64,000 nt of DNA from Chaetomium olivaceum. Its lineage: Eukaryota; Ascomycota; Sordariomycetes; Sordariales; Chaetomiaceae. The notes under the pieces were generated by a model. The model saw nothing but the letters and a program-made list of their open reading frames with translations, was not told the origin of the DNA and did not search any database. The position numbers and the translations under genes were made by a program. The stretch is taken from positions 1,054,001-1,118,000 of the forward strand of contig JAYWVB010000001.1 of the NCBI GenBank assembly GCA_039881045.1, in the 5' to 3' direction. This document shows positions 34,083-45,519 of this stretch, piece by piece. Each line of letters opens with the position of its first letter. The stretch's first letter is position 1.

Positions 34083-35894
34083 TGGCCATCCCGCTCGATC
34101 CCGCGCCTCGGCGCCTCGCCCCAGCTCTCGGCGGTTGGCTCCACCCATCATGGATGGGCAATCGGCCCTGTCGGGAAGCACGGCATGCTTCACGAAGGAT
34201 GTGATGGGGAGCAAGTGGCCGAGTGGGGTGCCGGAAATAAAGCTTCAGGTAGAGCATGGAACACGCTGTTTCCCCTAGTAACCCGTTGAAAATTACATGG
34301 CACCATAGGTAGTTACGGGATATGTTCCGCGCCTCATCGTCGAAGTGCGTCAAGGTTCACCCGCCTTTCCGTTAGGGTACCTCGACGAGCCGGTGACACA
34401 AGCTGTCATGCATGCCATTTATGTACATCACTTCCATGAGCTGGGTATATGATATGGTGGTTTATAGGTGTCGTGTGCGCCACCCGACGCGGCAACGGCT
34501 GGAGGCGCGGCGAGCAACCAAGCGCGAAACGCGAGGGCTGGTTGGTGTTCTCGAATTCTGGTTGAGCTTTCATTTTAGCGGGAGACGATCGATGCTCACT
34601 CATCTCACGGACCTCCCTCGAAACCTCGACCGCCCCACAAGGTGGCTCCCAGCCGAACAGTGACAGGGTCACCCGCACTTTTGCTCCCTGTCGCTTTCTG
34701 GCCTTGCGCCAGGATCACCGATCCTCAACCCCAGAGCCGGCCGCCGAGGCCGAGCACGGCAACGTCAGGTTTTCCCGAGTCGGGGAATCAGCCACCTTCA
34801 TCTTTGATTCCGGGTGTAAACATGGCAATACCCGCCACCGTGGGGACAGATCCATTGAAGCTCGGTACCGAGCTACTGTGTATTGTGTGTGTGTTTGGAG
34901 TGACATTGATGCATGTTGCAACCGGGTGCCTGCGTGCGGAAAGCTCGAGTCGTGCCCACTGTCCGTGGAGACGCCTTGCTGAGCTCACGAACCCCAACCG
35001 AGCCGAGCACCCCCACCTTAGGTGATTGCCCCGGCGGCTTTGAGCGGTCTGATTCGAAATTCGCGCAGTGACAGAAAGCCTTGTCATTGCATCCAATGTT
35101 CTCTCCGTGCCTCCGGTGGCCAAGCTTTCTGGTTTCTGCCGATTGCCCCACAGGACTTATTTTGTTTCCCTTCCTCCCATCCGCCGTTTCCATCTCTGAT
35201 TCCCTTCCCTCTCCAACCTCACTTGACACTTCCGCTCGACAGGAGACTGCCACCGCCCGGTTCCCCCAATTGGCCCGTCGTCCTCCAACCTCTCAACGTC
35301 CTGTGTTGTTCGCCCGCCTTTCGACTCCCATACTTAATCCACACCGCACTCGTGACGGCAAACCAGTCCTCGAAGCTCCATCCAATCCGCGTCTCTTCAT
35401 CCACACCTTAATACGCGAAACCAAAACTGTAAGCAATATCATCTTCTATCAATTGGTCCATTTCAAACAGCATCTCGCATGCCGCTCCCTCCCCAATCCC
35501 ATTCCATTCCTCGGGCAACTGCGAGGGAGTTCTTCAGCGATACACCCGAGCTTCGGCAACATGACGGATGCCAAGCGCCAAGAGTGCCACAGCCGACCGC
35601 GATGGTGTTGCTTGCCGTCCAGGCTCCGCACGCCCAGCACGCCCAGCCGGCACGCCTAGCGCGCCCAGAAATCACATCGCGGCCGTGCGGCAATCATCAC
35701 AACCACCTCCTTTCAACGGCAAAATCGAGACTGGCCAACTGTTCAATTGCACGCATGCTACCGCGGATGGCTTTCTTTCTGCTTTCTGGTTACCTTCTCA
35801 TGTACCCACGGACTAGGGCACAGTGGGGCGCATCTAGAGCCTAGAGCCTCGATCGCTAATTCCGTTCAGTCTTTAGCAACCCAAATCTCTCAAC
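34083..35894. other. Intergenic and probable 5' leader of the small membrane protein gene
   Basis: From about 35,150 the plus strand becomes pyrimidine-rich (CCTCTCC-type stretches), as in fungal promoters and leaders. No protein-like frame was seen between the MITE and 35,895. Confidence 0.5.
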
Positions 35895-36089
35895 ATGGCC
35901 GCCATCAACCTCTCCCTCGTCGCTCGCGACAGCTTCGCCCAGCTCGCCAGACGCAGCGACTGGCCTAGGGAAAATGCTGGAATCATGGTCGTTTTTTGCG
36001 TAGTGTTTGTTGTAGCCGTCGGCCTCATCGCCCTTTTCATTTACAAGAAGATGCTGGCCCGCCGGGAGAAGCGTCAGTCAACCGTCTAA
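35895..36089 (+). CDS. Small single-pass membrane protein (64 aa)
   Basis: The frame starts at an ATG with a favourable context (caacATGGCC) and ends in a stop at 36087-36089. Residues about 1-25 are mixed polar (INLSLVARDSFAQLARRSDWP). Residues about 29-49 form one hydrophobic helix (AGIMVVFCVVFVVAVGLIALF). The tail YKKMLARREKRQSTV is strongly basic, so by the positive-inside rule the C terminus faces the cytosol. The layout and the ENAGIMVVFCVVF segment look like a conserved small protein of Sordariomycetes, but I know no function for it. Confidence 0.7.
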   Translation: MAAINLSLVARDSFAQLARRSDWPRENAGIMVVFCVVFVVAVGLIALFIYKKMLARREKRQSTV

Positions 36090-37264
36090 GTGGACAGACA
36101 ACTCTTCCACCACCCCTGGTTCACGCTGAGTCGACAAGACGTACGGAGGACGGCCCGGCCAGTCCGGGATGGGCAATGAAGTAATGATTTTGTTGCGGAT
36201 GGGGGGGTGGGGGGGCGGCGTTTGAGAGGGAGAGATGCTTTGGGGGATTCCCTGGTCTGCTCGGCAGGACACGGTTTCCGGGGAAAGGTGGTTTGACAGC
36301 CAGGAGGGACGCGGTTTTGATCCGATCGACCGGCCGATTTGCGACGATACCCCCACGACCCAATCCAGCAAACATACCGCAACAGCACCTCCATAGTCCT
36401 TCTCGCCCATATCGGTATTCAACTGCCCGGGTAGCTTGGAAAGGCTGCTTGTTTGGAGAATTTGGAAAAGGTCGGGACGGGAACCGGATGAGTTGCTCTG
36501 TCGCGAAGATGTCGTGTCTGTCCATTGGATCTCTATCACCTCGATCCTGATGACTGGATATTCTCACACGGCGCGCCGAATCTCGCCATCTGGGGGACCC
36601 TGGCAGCTTATTATACTATACTTTTTTTTCTTTTTTAATACTATTTGATACCTTCACCGACCTGAAAACTTTTGCCCAATCTCTGTCGTATCGTAGAGTT
36701 GCACTTGACCCGTAACTAAACGAGCTCCGCCCAACATCGGAGATGGATCGGGATGAGCTGCCGGCGGCCGGCGTGTGCCCCCCACGACGCCCATAAATGC
36801 CGCATTGGCTGCACCCCAAAGCGCCAGTGAGCGCCCAGTGAGCGCCCAGTGCTTCCGGTTGGTTTGCCAACCCCTGCGAATGCCTTGCCAATGCTCGGCC
36901 ATCACCGCCAAGGTGGCCTGTGAAGTCTGGGGTGCATTGGCGTCGGTGATCGTGACCAACATCGCCATTCGCATCGCTTGGCTATATCCGGTTAAGGATT
37001 GACTTGCGCCTGATTGAACGCAATTCTTGTCATAACTGGCCTTGACCGCTATTTGATGGACCAAACGGCGGCGAGTGATAGCTGACTGCCTTATCAAATT
37101 GCCGCAGCCGCTTTCAAGAACGAGAGAGCATTTTCTATGGGACATCATAGACAATATCTCACACATAATAACATCCTATATCTCTTACCCCAAGCCTAAC
37201 AGACCTACCATATCTTGAATTAACTAGTATAAGTAATTAACTCGAGTAATACAGGAATGATTTT
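36090..37264. other. Intergenic region 3' of the small membrane protein gene
   Basis: No gene was seen. The GC content falls sharply after about 37,140. Confidence 0.6.
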
Positions 37265-37617
37265 ATGATCTAATGACAATAACGCTCAGTTATATCTGCT
37301 TTACTTGCTTTCTTTTCCTATATTTTCCTTCACTCCTTCTTTCTTATTTTAATATTTCCCTTCTCCGTTTTTTTTTTTATTTTTTGTCTTTTTTTTTAAA
37401 AAAAAAAAAAAAAACCAAAATTCTTTTCTTTTCCTTTCTTTTCTTTTCTTTTTTTCATCTTTTCATTTTCGTTTACTCTTTTCTTGTTTTATTTTATTCT
37501 TCTTTTCTTTATTCTTGCTCCCTTCTATCTTCCCTTACACTCCCTTCTTTCTTCTCGTCTTATTTTTCTTTCTTATTCCGTTTACTTGTTTTGTTATTTA
37601 ATTTCTTATTGTAATAC
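37265..37617 (+). repeat. Polypyrimidine (T/C) tract with very few G
   Basis: About 350 bp of the plus strand is almost only T and C with a central A run (about 17 A after 9 T at 37390-37415). TTTTC units recur. This composition is unlike anything else in the window. It may be low-complexity expansion or the remains of a mutated repeat. Confidence 0.85.
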
Positions 37618-37841
37618 GGTTCGTGGGGACCAACGACTACGGTCCGAAAATGCTCCCTCTTCACTCACACCGAAAACACCGGTATAGGAATCAATCCTCG
37701 GCCGCCCGTTATTCGGCGCCCACGGAGTCGAACTAGTGCAGGTGCTCTACGACGTACTGCTTTGGGTGGTCTAAACTATACTAGACGAAGGTGAAGCTCC
37801 TCTTTTACGATCCTCGCCACCGCTCAATCCCCCCTTGTATA

Positions 37842-39145
37842 TCATTCTAGCCTCTCGAGGTGAATTAAACCGTTGGCAGGCTATACACATCCTCGCATCG
37901 TCAGTAAAACAGAACCGTATCCCCATCTAGGGAAGAAAGCACAAGACACGGAAGGGAGTACAGTAGTCATAAAAGAACTCACCGGCACGAACTGCCTCAG
38001 CTTCACCCCCGCCCCCCTAAACACCGCCGCCGTATCCCCATCCATGCTATACCCCTGATTGTACACCACCTCCCCCACACCCACCTGCACAATCTTGATA
38101 CTGCACGTCAAGCACGGGCAGGTATCGCAGTACAGCACGGCGCCATCCCGCAACCTCTCCCGCCCGGCCTCGAGCAGCGCGTTCTCCTCCGCATGGATAC
38201 ACAGACACGTCGCGAGGCCATGGCCCGAACCGTCGCCCGCATTGCAGCGCGCGCACCCGCCCTCCCCACAGTTCCGCAGCCCGCGCGGCGTGCCGTTGTA
38301 CCCCGTGGAAATCACCCGCTTGTCGCGCACCACCACGCACCCGACGCGCCGCTTCATGCAGTTGCTGCGCTGCGCGGCGAGCGAGGCGAGCGACATGAAG
38401 TAGGCGTCCCAGGAGGGCCGCAGGCGGTCGACGTTGAGGAGGTCTAGCTTGCCGAGGGTTGCGTACAGGTGCGCGAGGGAGCTGGAGGTGTTGAGGAGTC
38501 GCACGGCTGCGCGCGAGAGGAGCGGGTTGGCGCCCCGCGTGGGGTCGTAGAGGTGCGTGTCGGAGAGCGCGACGAAGGTCTCGAATGTTTCTTGTTGTTG
38601 TTGCTTGGGGATTGCTGTGTCGGTGGAGTGGCCGTCCGTCTCTGGGGCCGTCGTGGTTGTGAGGTGGTGGTGGTGTTGTTGTTGCTGTTGGCGGGCCTGG
38701 TAGCGTTGCCAGCGGACGGTGAGCGGCGCGTCGACGCTGAGGAGGAGGAAGAAGGGGCGCCGGGCGTAGAGGTCAAGCACGGTTTCCGTGTGGATGTCGG
38801 TCGTCACCCAACGCTCGCGCCAATGCTTGGTGACAAAGTCTAGGAGGTCGCCCGGGGTGGAGAAGATGTGTTGGGGATTCGGTGGCCTGTCAGCGTCGTT
38901 CAACAAGCTGCTGCTGTTGGCTGGAAAAGCGACCCCGTCGATGCCATCGCTCGCTTCGTTCGCTCCGCTGCTGCTGGTAGGGGTCTCGAGGGAGAGCCGG
39001 GTGAAGCCATGGTGGTCAACCAGGTAGCGGGCGATGGTGCGCTTCCCCGCGCAGATACCTGGCACTCGCTGTCAAAAAGGGGATGCGTAAACACCTAGGT
39101 AGGATAAAAGGGGAGGTATTTACTGCCGCAGACGCCAATAAACAT
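37842..39145 (-). CDS. Deoxycytidylate (dCMP) deaminase
   Basis: dCMP deaminase turns dCMP into dUMP for thymidylate synthesis. Three exons fit: a 22-nt first exon 39145-39124 (MFIGVCG plus one base), 39064-37983 and 37880-37842, giving 380 aa. The first intron (59 bp) joins MFIGVCG to MPGICAGKRTIARYLV, restoring the P-loop-like N terminus of fungal dCMP deaminases. The last joins KLRQFVP to PANGLIHLERLE, with branch site CTGAC upstream. The catalytic zinc motif is CIHAEENALLEAG (His and Glu) with CDTCPCLTCSIKIVQVGV. An extra zinc site is likely in the cysteine- and histidine-rich GEGGCARCNAG. A low-complexity Gln/His/Thr insert (QARQQQQQHHHHLTTTT) interrupts the N-terminal half. Confidence 0.93.
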
Positions 39146-39983
39146 TGTTGCGTCAGTTGCCGTGGTTGCCGCTCTTCAGTAAGCGACGGACGAATAGCCA
39201 CACGGGAGATGACTCGATCTTCCCTTGGAGTTCCTTTGCCCACAAATTCCTTCGCAAGACCTGGGCTGTTGGACCCCGAACTGTCCAGTGCGGCCCGACG
39301 CGTCCCTGCAGCCAATTTACGCGTCGGAGCCGGTTGCCAAGGCTTGGCATGTGGGAACAGGGTTGAGCGAGAGTTACGGAGCGTCAAACCCTCCTTACTC
39401 CCAAAACCCAAATCGCCTTCGGAATTTCATCCACACACCCCACCGTTGCACCTGCAATCCTCCTGTTGGAAAGTCATGGCACCGGAAACGGTCATGACAT
39501 CCGGAAACGGACAAAGTACCGGAAACGGATTCATGGCATTTTGGCAACACAAAGCCTCGGATAACTACGGGTTAACTCGAGGAGACAAAGGAGAGATTTG
39601 GGATAAAAACCACTTGTCCTGACAAACTCTGAGAGGAAAAAGAGAGAGACGAAGAGATCAATTTAATCACTTCTGAGTTGCTCATGAGCACCTAAAATCT
39701 ATTGTTGTAAGCTCCCATTATCTGTGTGATCACCGTGGAATTGTGGCTGTTGGTTATCCAACACCTCCACCAAACCTCGCTTCCAGCAATTAATCCACTT
39801 CGCATGCAACAACGGGAATAAGATTGTATTCAGCCACATTACGCCACGTCTTGCGCATCAAGCTTCTGGTTAGATCATCCTTGATTGTACCGATCAGCTT
39901 GTCACTAACATTTTCTCCAAGCGCACCTGTCTCGCGATTGTACCGACCGACCGTTTTCCTGTTCTGAAAAATAAAGTTTCACG
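39146..39983. promoter_or_regulatory. Divergent promoter region, dCMP deaminase / DUF3716-like gene 1
   Basis: It contains a 44-bp block at 39375-39418 that recurs in inverted orientation at 42193-42236, upstream of the second DUF3716-like gene. GGAAACGGA-type short repeats lie at 39480-39535. The dCMP deaminase is transcribed leftward and the DUF3716-like gene rightward. Confidence 0.5.
39375..39418 (+). repeat. 44-bp inverted conserved block, left copy
   Basis: Starts TACGGAGCGTCAAACC and ends CAAATCGCCT. It matches the reverse complement of 42193-42236 base for base. It lies 566 bp before the ATG of the first DUF3716-like gene. Confidence 0.9.
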
Positions 39984-40734
39984 ATGCAGCGCCCCTCACC
40001 AGCCTCCACCGAGTACCAGCACGACAAAGACGGCGAAAGCGACAATTCCGATATCGCAAGCACCGAGCTCCCTGCCCTTTTCAAAGACTGCTCTACGGAC
40101 GAGGCTCGGACAGCTTGGATTGTCGCAAAGCTCAAGGCCACCAGCTTCAGCGAGGTTCACGAGTTGCTCGATATTACCGAAGTAGGACACCTGGATTCTA
40201 TTTCAAAAAGTTTTTACATTGCTATCACATTACTAGGAAACCGAGCGGCTCTTCACTCCCCGTCAAATCCGCGTTGATGGAGAGCTCATTGCTGCTCCTT
40301 TCAAACTCGACACTCAGCCACGTGCCAAGTCCTTTGCGCTCCTCCTCTTCACCGAGCCCCTCGCCACAGGGACGCTCTGCCAGCAATGCGCCTCAATCAA
40401 GAGCAAGGGCCCGGCTGATTGCTGTTTCCAGCCCGAGATCAAGTTTGCCAAGGGTGCATGTACCAATTGCTTCTACTCAGGACGCGGCAATGTATGCTCG
40501 CTCCGTCGTGGTATGTTTTCCAAATGTTTTTAGATTGATTCTTGTTTGCTAATGATTCTAGACCTTGAGGCCCAGCAGCTGAAGGAGAAGCGGAAGGCTG
40601 AGGGGAAGCCGCCGCTTTTGACAAGTGGGATCTGTCAGAAGGCGTCACTACGGGAGTTGGAGAGATGGGCAAACATGTTGCGGGATTGCCTGAGGGATAC
40701 TATGGTTGAGGAGCATAAGCTCCGGCAGGAGTGA
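39984..40734 (+). CDS. Cysteine-rich DUF3716-like protein, paralogue 1
   Basis: Three exons: 39984-40181, 40237-40510 and 40562-40734, giving 214 aa. After a short acidic N-terminal region and TAWIVAKLKATSFSEVHELLD, the central domain is cysteine-rich: GTLCQQCASIKSKGPADCCF then AKGACTNCFYSGRGNVCSLR. This pattern (CxxC, CC, then CxxC and a final C before SLR) matches the fungal domain of unknown function DUF3716, common in expanded Sordariomycete families. The last exon is a charged helix (DLEAQQLKEKRKAEGK). No signal peptide or membrane segment is visible. Intron positions and phases match those of the inverted neighbour at 41226-41904, and both have a 274-nt second exon, so the two are duplicates. 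Function is unknown; zinc binding is an inference from the cysteines. Confidence 0.8.
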
Positions 40735-41225
40735 GGACCAAGATGGCTGTCATTTTCAAGAATTTTATATCGTTTCCAGGATTTGTTTTAGGCATTTAGG
40801 AGGAGAGCTAGACAGACAGAGATGTTGGGCAGGGAGATATATCTTAGGGATAAGATATTGATAACTAACGCTCTTCTACTCTGGCTAACGTTAATCCTTG
40901 AACAAAGAATTTGTTTTGGTGAATTATATTGTGGAATCTTGTCTGCCAACCCTGATGAAAATTTTTCCTTAGCAGGTGACCAAATCTTAGGACATGAGTT
41001 TCACGGAGTTAACAGGAGTCTGGAAGAAGAGGAAAGGTCTTGAGCTTGGATGTCAAGTCTTTAGCGCTCTCATTTTCCCTGTCTGTCGGCCACTGTTCCT
41101 TGCCTCCCTAGCTAGGCCTAAAAATATAGACCAGCCCATTTCACCTCCGCTGTCTCTTCGAGGGGGTGGTGCTTCTCCGAGCTGGGCTCGCCTCGCTCTC
41201 TCCTCCTTCTCCTTCCGCAAAGCAA
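40735..41225. other. Spacer between the two convergent DUF3716-like genes
   Basis: AT-rich region holding the two 3' ends; this is the centre of the inverted pair. No gene was seen. Confidence 0.6.
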
Positions 41226-41904
41226 TTATCTTCTCCGCAAGCTGAAGTTGCTCCGTAGCTCCTGTTCCGACATCTGCTGACCCATGGACATCTTGAAACC
41301 CGGGTACTCCTTGTACTCTTGCTCAAGCAGCTCTTCCTCCTTGGCATTGATAATTTCTAAACTTATTAGCAAAAGAAACCACCTAAAACCTTTCAAGAAA
41401 CTGGCCTTGACGGAGCGAGCACAAGTGGCCGGTACCAGAGTAGTAGCAATTGGTGCATGCACCATTAAGGAACGCCATACCCGGGCAATGGCATCTAACT
41501 GCCGGCCCAGTGCTGTTGCTTGAGGAGCATTGCTGGCAGATATTGCGGGAGGGATCGCGCTCGGTGAAGAGGTAGGTCGCAATGGCCGTACATTGCATCT
41601 GGGCGTCCAGCTTCCAGGGCGCATCACTCACAGCTGGTCCTTTCCGGAGCTGCTTAGGAATCCAGAGCTGCTTGACAACCTGGGAATGTGATTAGCGATA
41701 GAGAAAGATTGTTGAAATGGAATCCATTTGTCTTACGCCATCAGCATTAACGATCGCGCGAGCTATGTTCGAGCTGCACTGGCGGAGCTGGTTGACAATC
41801 CATGCTGTCGTCATAATGTCTGTCTCGCAGTTGCTAAGAAGGTCGGGAGGATTGGGCAATGCGACCCCTTTGTATGTGAAGAATGACATCGGCTTCGGAG
41901 CCAT
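41226..41904 (-). CDS. Cysteine-rich DUF3716-like protein, paralogue 2 (odd second intron)
   Basis: Exons 41904-41737, 41679-41406 and 41356-41226 give 190 aa. It has the same plan as its inverted neighbour: TAWIVNQLRQCSSNIARAIV, then NICQQCSSSNSTGPAVRCHC, GACTNCYYSGTGHLCSLR, and a charged C-terminal helix (EIINAKEEELLEQEYKEY). The second exon is again 274 nt and ends in the same phase. The second intron would start with GC (GCCAGT) where the paralogue has GTATGT. Without splicing, the frame stops after LRQGQFLERF. So it is either a GC-AG intron or a gene losing its donor. An upstream ATG at about 42,003 is followed by a possible GTAAGT donor, which may mean a 5'-leader intron. Confidence 0.72.
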
Positions 41905-42862
41905 GGTCTGCTTGAGCCGCGATTGATGACGAGCAAGAAACTTGGTTTCTATAATTGAAAACTTACAGGTCTCGAAGTCGCGGGCGAGGTGGTGGCAGGA
42001 CATTGTTAGCGACAAGCTCGTCGGTACAATCAAGGATGATTGAACGAAATGGAGCTTCATGCGCGGGAGGCGGGGTAATGTGGCTGGAGATGATCTGGTT
42101 GCCGTAATTGCATGCGAAATGGTTTGCAGTTTGCAATCGGGGTTTGGTTGGGGCTTCTGGCACTGGTGGGGTGAACCGAGTGAAAGTTTTGGAGGCGATT
42201 TGGGTTTTGGGAGTAAGGAGGGTTTGACGCTCCGTAGAGAGGGGCATTCAGCCGGTCTTCGCAAAGAAACAAGTGAGGGGCAGCAGGGCAAGCTGGAGCA
42301 TGGAAGCTGGGCTGGAGCTCCCCCACCATCACCTGGAGTTGGCGCAGCTGCCTAGGTTGCTTACAACACCAACAACAAAGACTGTCGGATGGATCCTGTG
42401 ACACATTCGGTCATTCACCAAACCTAACAGAAAGCCAGCTGACCGGCACCGAAAGGAACCACGCGCGTACCGTGCTTTTCTCTCTCTCGCGATATCCAAG
42501 GTGGATTAATTGTTGTATATTCTTCAAATCTGGCCAGACCCTGAGCAGCTTTGAACCCCTACACACTTGAACAAGGCAGCCCTTACCTCCCTACTACCTA
42601 GTGACATCTCCAAAAATATCCTGTTTGCGGATTCACAACTCTGTGAACAACTTACTCACCTTTGGCTTGCATTTGTTTTCCATCGACCTTCCATCATCCG
42701 CATTAATCAGCTCTGGAGTACTTCTCCAGTTCCCCCACATCACCGAGACTCCCGATATCTCTCATTCCCCCGAACCGAGTTCCATTCAAACACAGTCAAT
42801 CAACCAACTTCACATCACGCCAACCACGATACGATACTCGCCTACCTGGCTGGTTTACTACC
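41905..42862. promoter_or_regulatory. Divergent promoter region, DUF3716-like gene 2 / atg7
   Basis: Holds the right copy of the 44-bp block and the atg7 leader. No other gene was seen. Confidence 0.5.
42193..42236 (-). repeat. 44-bp inverted conserved block, right copy
   Basis: Exact reverse complement of 39375-39418, located 289 bp before the ATG of the second DUF3716-like gene and in the same orientation relative to that gene. Confidence 0.9.
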
Positions 42863-45124
42863 ATGGCCGCCCTCAAGTTTGTGCCTTTCTCGTCAGAGGT
42901 CGAACTGCCATTCTATTATGCCCTCTTTGCATCCAAGCTCGACACCGACAAACTCGATGATTCAGCACGTCCGGTGATGGGCTTGTATGAGCCCCGCTGG
43001 AGAGCCGACGAGGCATCAGGCACAAGAATGCAGATTTTTGGGAGCGCGCTCACAAACAGAGAGTAAGTCTGCACCTTTCAACTCTTGGCTAGTCGAGTCT
43101 GAAGTTTAACGATAATGCAGTGTGCCTGCTGGCATGACCCGTGCCAAAGGGTACATTAAAAACGTAAACACGATCGAGGAGTTTAAGAATACCGACAAGA
43201 GTGCCATGATCACCGATGCTGGACGCCAGGTGTGTAATCCCGGCTGTTCCTTCTCGTTAACTACTCACACACTTCGCAGATATGGGAGGCGATCCAGGAT
43301 GGCACAATCTACTCGGTACCCTCGCTCCTCTCGTCGTTCGCCATTCTCTCATTTGCCGACCTGAAGAAGTACAAGTTTACTTACTGGTTCGCATTCCCTG
43401 CGCTCCACTCAGACCCCGCCTGGAAGCAAACTGGGCCGGTTGGGCACATGAACGGACAGGAGAGCACAGCACTTGTCGACTCGGTAGGGACCTGGCGCTA
43501 TGTCGTGAGCAACGAAGGGGAGCATGGCTTCTTTCTTGCCAAGAAGGTGCGGGGTGAGGATGAGGCTTCAGGGCCAAGGAACGACGACGCCTCCACAGAT
43601 ATCGGCTATCGATGGCAAATCGGCTCCCTGCGGGATTTCGAGACTGGATTCTTTAACGATGTCGACGAGGAAGACCGATATGTTGCCTTTGTGGACCCAT
43701 CCAACTACTCCGAGTCACCATCGTGGCCGCTTCGGAACCTCCTTGTCTTGATCAAGCAGAGGTACCACCTGAACAAGGTCCAGATTCTGTGTTATCGAGA
43801 TACACAGGCGAGGAGGCACGAGGCCCGGAGTATAATCCTCCCACTATCTACGGACCCTGCGGAGGATACACAGGCTGCCAAGATGCCTAGTGTCACAGGC
43901 TGGGAGAGAGATGGTGGTGCTAAGCTGAGGGCACGCATGGTCAATCTATCGGATTACATGGATCCCACACGGCTGGCTGACCAGGCGGTGGACCTTAACC
44001 TGAAGCTGATGATGAGTGGCGGTTGGCTCCGGAACTCGACCTTGACACCATCAAGAACACAAAGTGTCTGCTCCTCGGTGCGGGGACACTAGGAAGTTAT
44101 GTCTCGAGGAACCTGATGGGATGGGGCGTGCGGAAGATCACATTTGTCGACTATGGCAATGTATCTTTTTCGAATCCAGTGCGGCAGCCGCTGTTCCGGT
44201 TTGACGACTGCGTTGATGGAGGGAAGCCGAAGGCGCTCCGGGCTGCTGAGGCATTAAAGGAGATCTACCCTGGTGTTGAGTCTGAGGGCCATGCCTTCTG
44301 CGTACCGATGCTCGGCCACGCCCTGCTGGAGGAGGAGAAGGTGAAGGTAGACTTCCACAAGTTACAGGAGTTGATAGATGCGCACGATGCCATCTTCCTC
44401 CTCATGGACTCCCGCGAATCGAGGTGGCTGCCCACCCTGATGGGGCAAGGCCTCCAACAAGATCGTCATGAATGCAGCGCTTGGGTTCGACACATATGTG
44501 GTAATGCGGCACGGTGCAGCACCAGGGGATGGGAGCGAGGATACACTCGGTTGCTACTTTTGCAATGACGTTGTCGTTGCGGCGGATGTAAGTCTCTTCG
44601 GGCGGGAAATCAGGAAACTGAGTGGTGGCTGACTACAGACACAGTCTATGAAAGACCAGACGCTCGATCAACAATGCACAGTCACCCGGCCGGGTGTTGC
44701 AGCCATCGCCTCGGCACTGTTGGTCGAGCTGCTGACCAGCGTGCTCCAGCACCCAAAGAAACAATATGCGCCAGCTCCCGTGTCATCAAAGGGATCGTCA
44801 GGATCAACCTATGAACGAGACCCGATCGACCACCCGCTAGGTCTCGTACCGCACCAGATCCGAGGATTCTTGTCCAACTTCCAGAACATGATCATCCACG
44901 GCAAGTCTTACCCGCAGTGCAGTGCTTGCAGTCAGTCGATTGTATCAGCATACAAAGCCGAGGGCTGGGAGTTTGTCAAGAAGGCGCTTTCCGACCGGAA
45001 CTATGTTGCTGAGCTCAGTGGTTTGGCCGAGGTGCAGAGACAGGCTGAGGCGGCGGCCGCAGAAGTGGAGTGGAGTGAGGATGAGGGCCTGGCTGAGGAA
45101 GAAGGCGAGGGCGTTATTCTCTAG
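42863..45124 (+). CDS. atg7: Autophagy E1-like enzyme Atg7, frame broken twice
   Basis: Atg7 activates the ubiquitin-like proteins Atg8 and Atg12 for autophagosome formation. Exons are 42863-43062, 43121-43229, 43280-44587 and about 44645-45124, giving 698 aa once two single-base errors are allowed for. The N-terminal domain starts MAALKFVPFSSEVELPFYYALF. The adenylation domain has the nucleotide-binding loop CLLLGAGTLGSYVSRNL, and the catalytic Cys lies in LDQQCTVTRPG. The acidic C-terminal tail contacts Atg8 in known homologues. Near 44015 one A seems missing, so LKLMMKWRLAPELDLDTI is split. At 44442-44445 a run of four G has one too many, splitting LPTLMG from KASNKIVMNAALGFDTY. Downstream the frame is restored, so errors in the consensus are more plausible than decay. 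Confidence 0.95.
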
Positions 45125-45519
45125 CTTGAGCGGACCGCAGAGGCATCACATTCTCTAGCTAAGTACGAAATACGAAATAGTTAACGGCACATGGGGTTCG
45201 GAACTTGGAGTTTGGCTGGGTCGAATTCGGAGGGCACAACTGGGCTTTCTAGACCTTTGGCGTTTGACTTTGGAGTGAGACTAGGATTGGAGTCTCTTGA
45301 GGCCTGGGCAGACAAATGAATACATGAGCTTTTAATATCTGTCCCATAACTAATCGTAGTTTGCGCCCCATAAGGTGAAATGGCCCAGGGATGAGCTGTC
45401 TAAAGCGGTAAGCGGTAAAAAGCGGCATAATTAGTTTCCCAATTCATCCCCAGAATTATTTTCTGGCTGTTTCTCCCACCGACAACAACCGCAACAACGC
45501 CAGGCAATTGTCCGACAAA
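45125..45519. other. Intergenic region 3' of atg7
   Basis: No gene was seen. It carries the promoter of the small basic protein gene. Confidence 0.5.

Noticed and set aside
45508..45519. Earlier start for the DUF2462-like protein
   Set aside because: The codon there is TTG; the real ATG at 45520 gives the MAQG start typical of the family.
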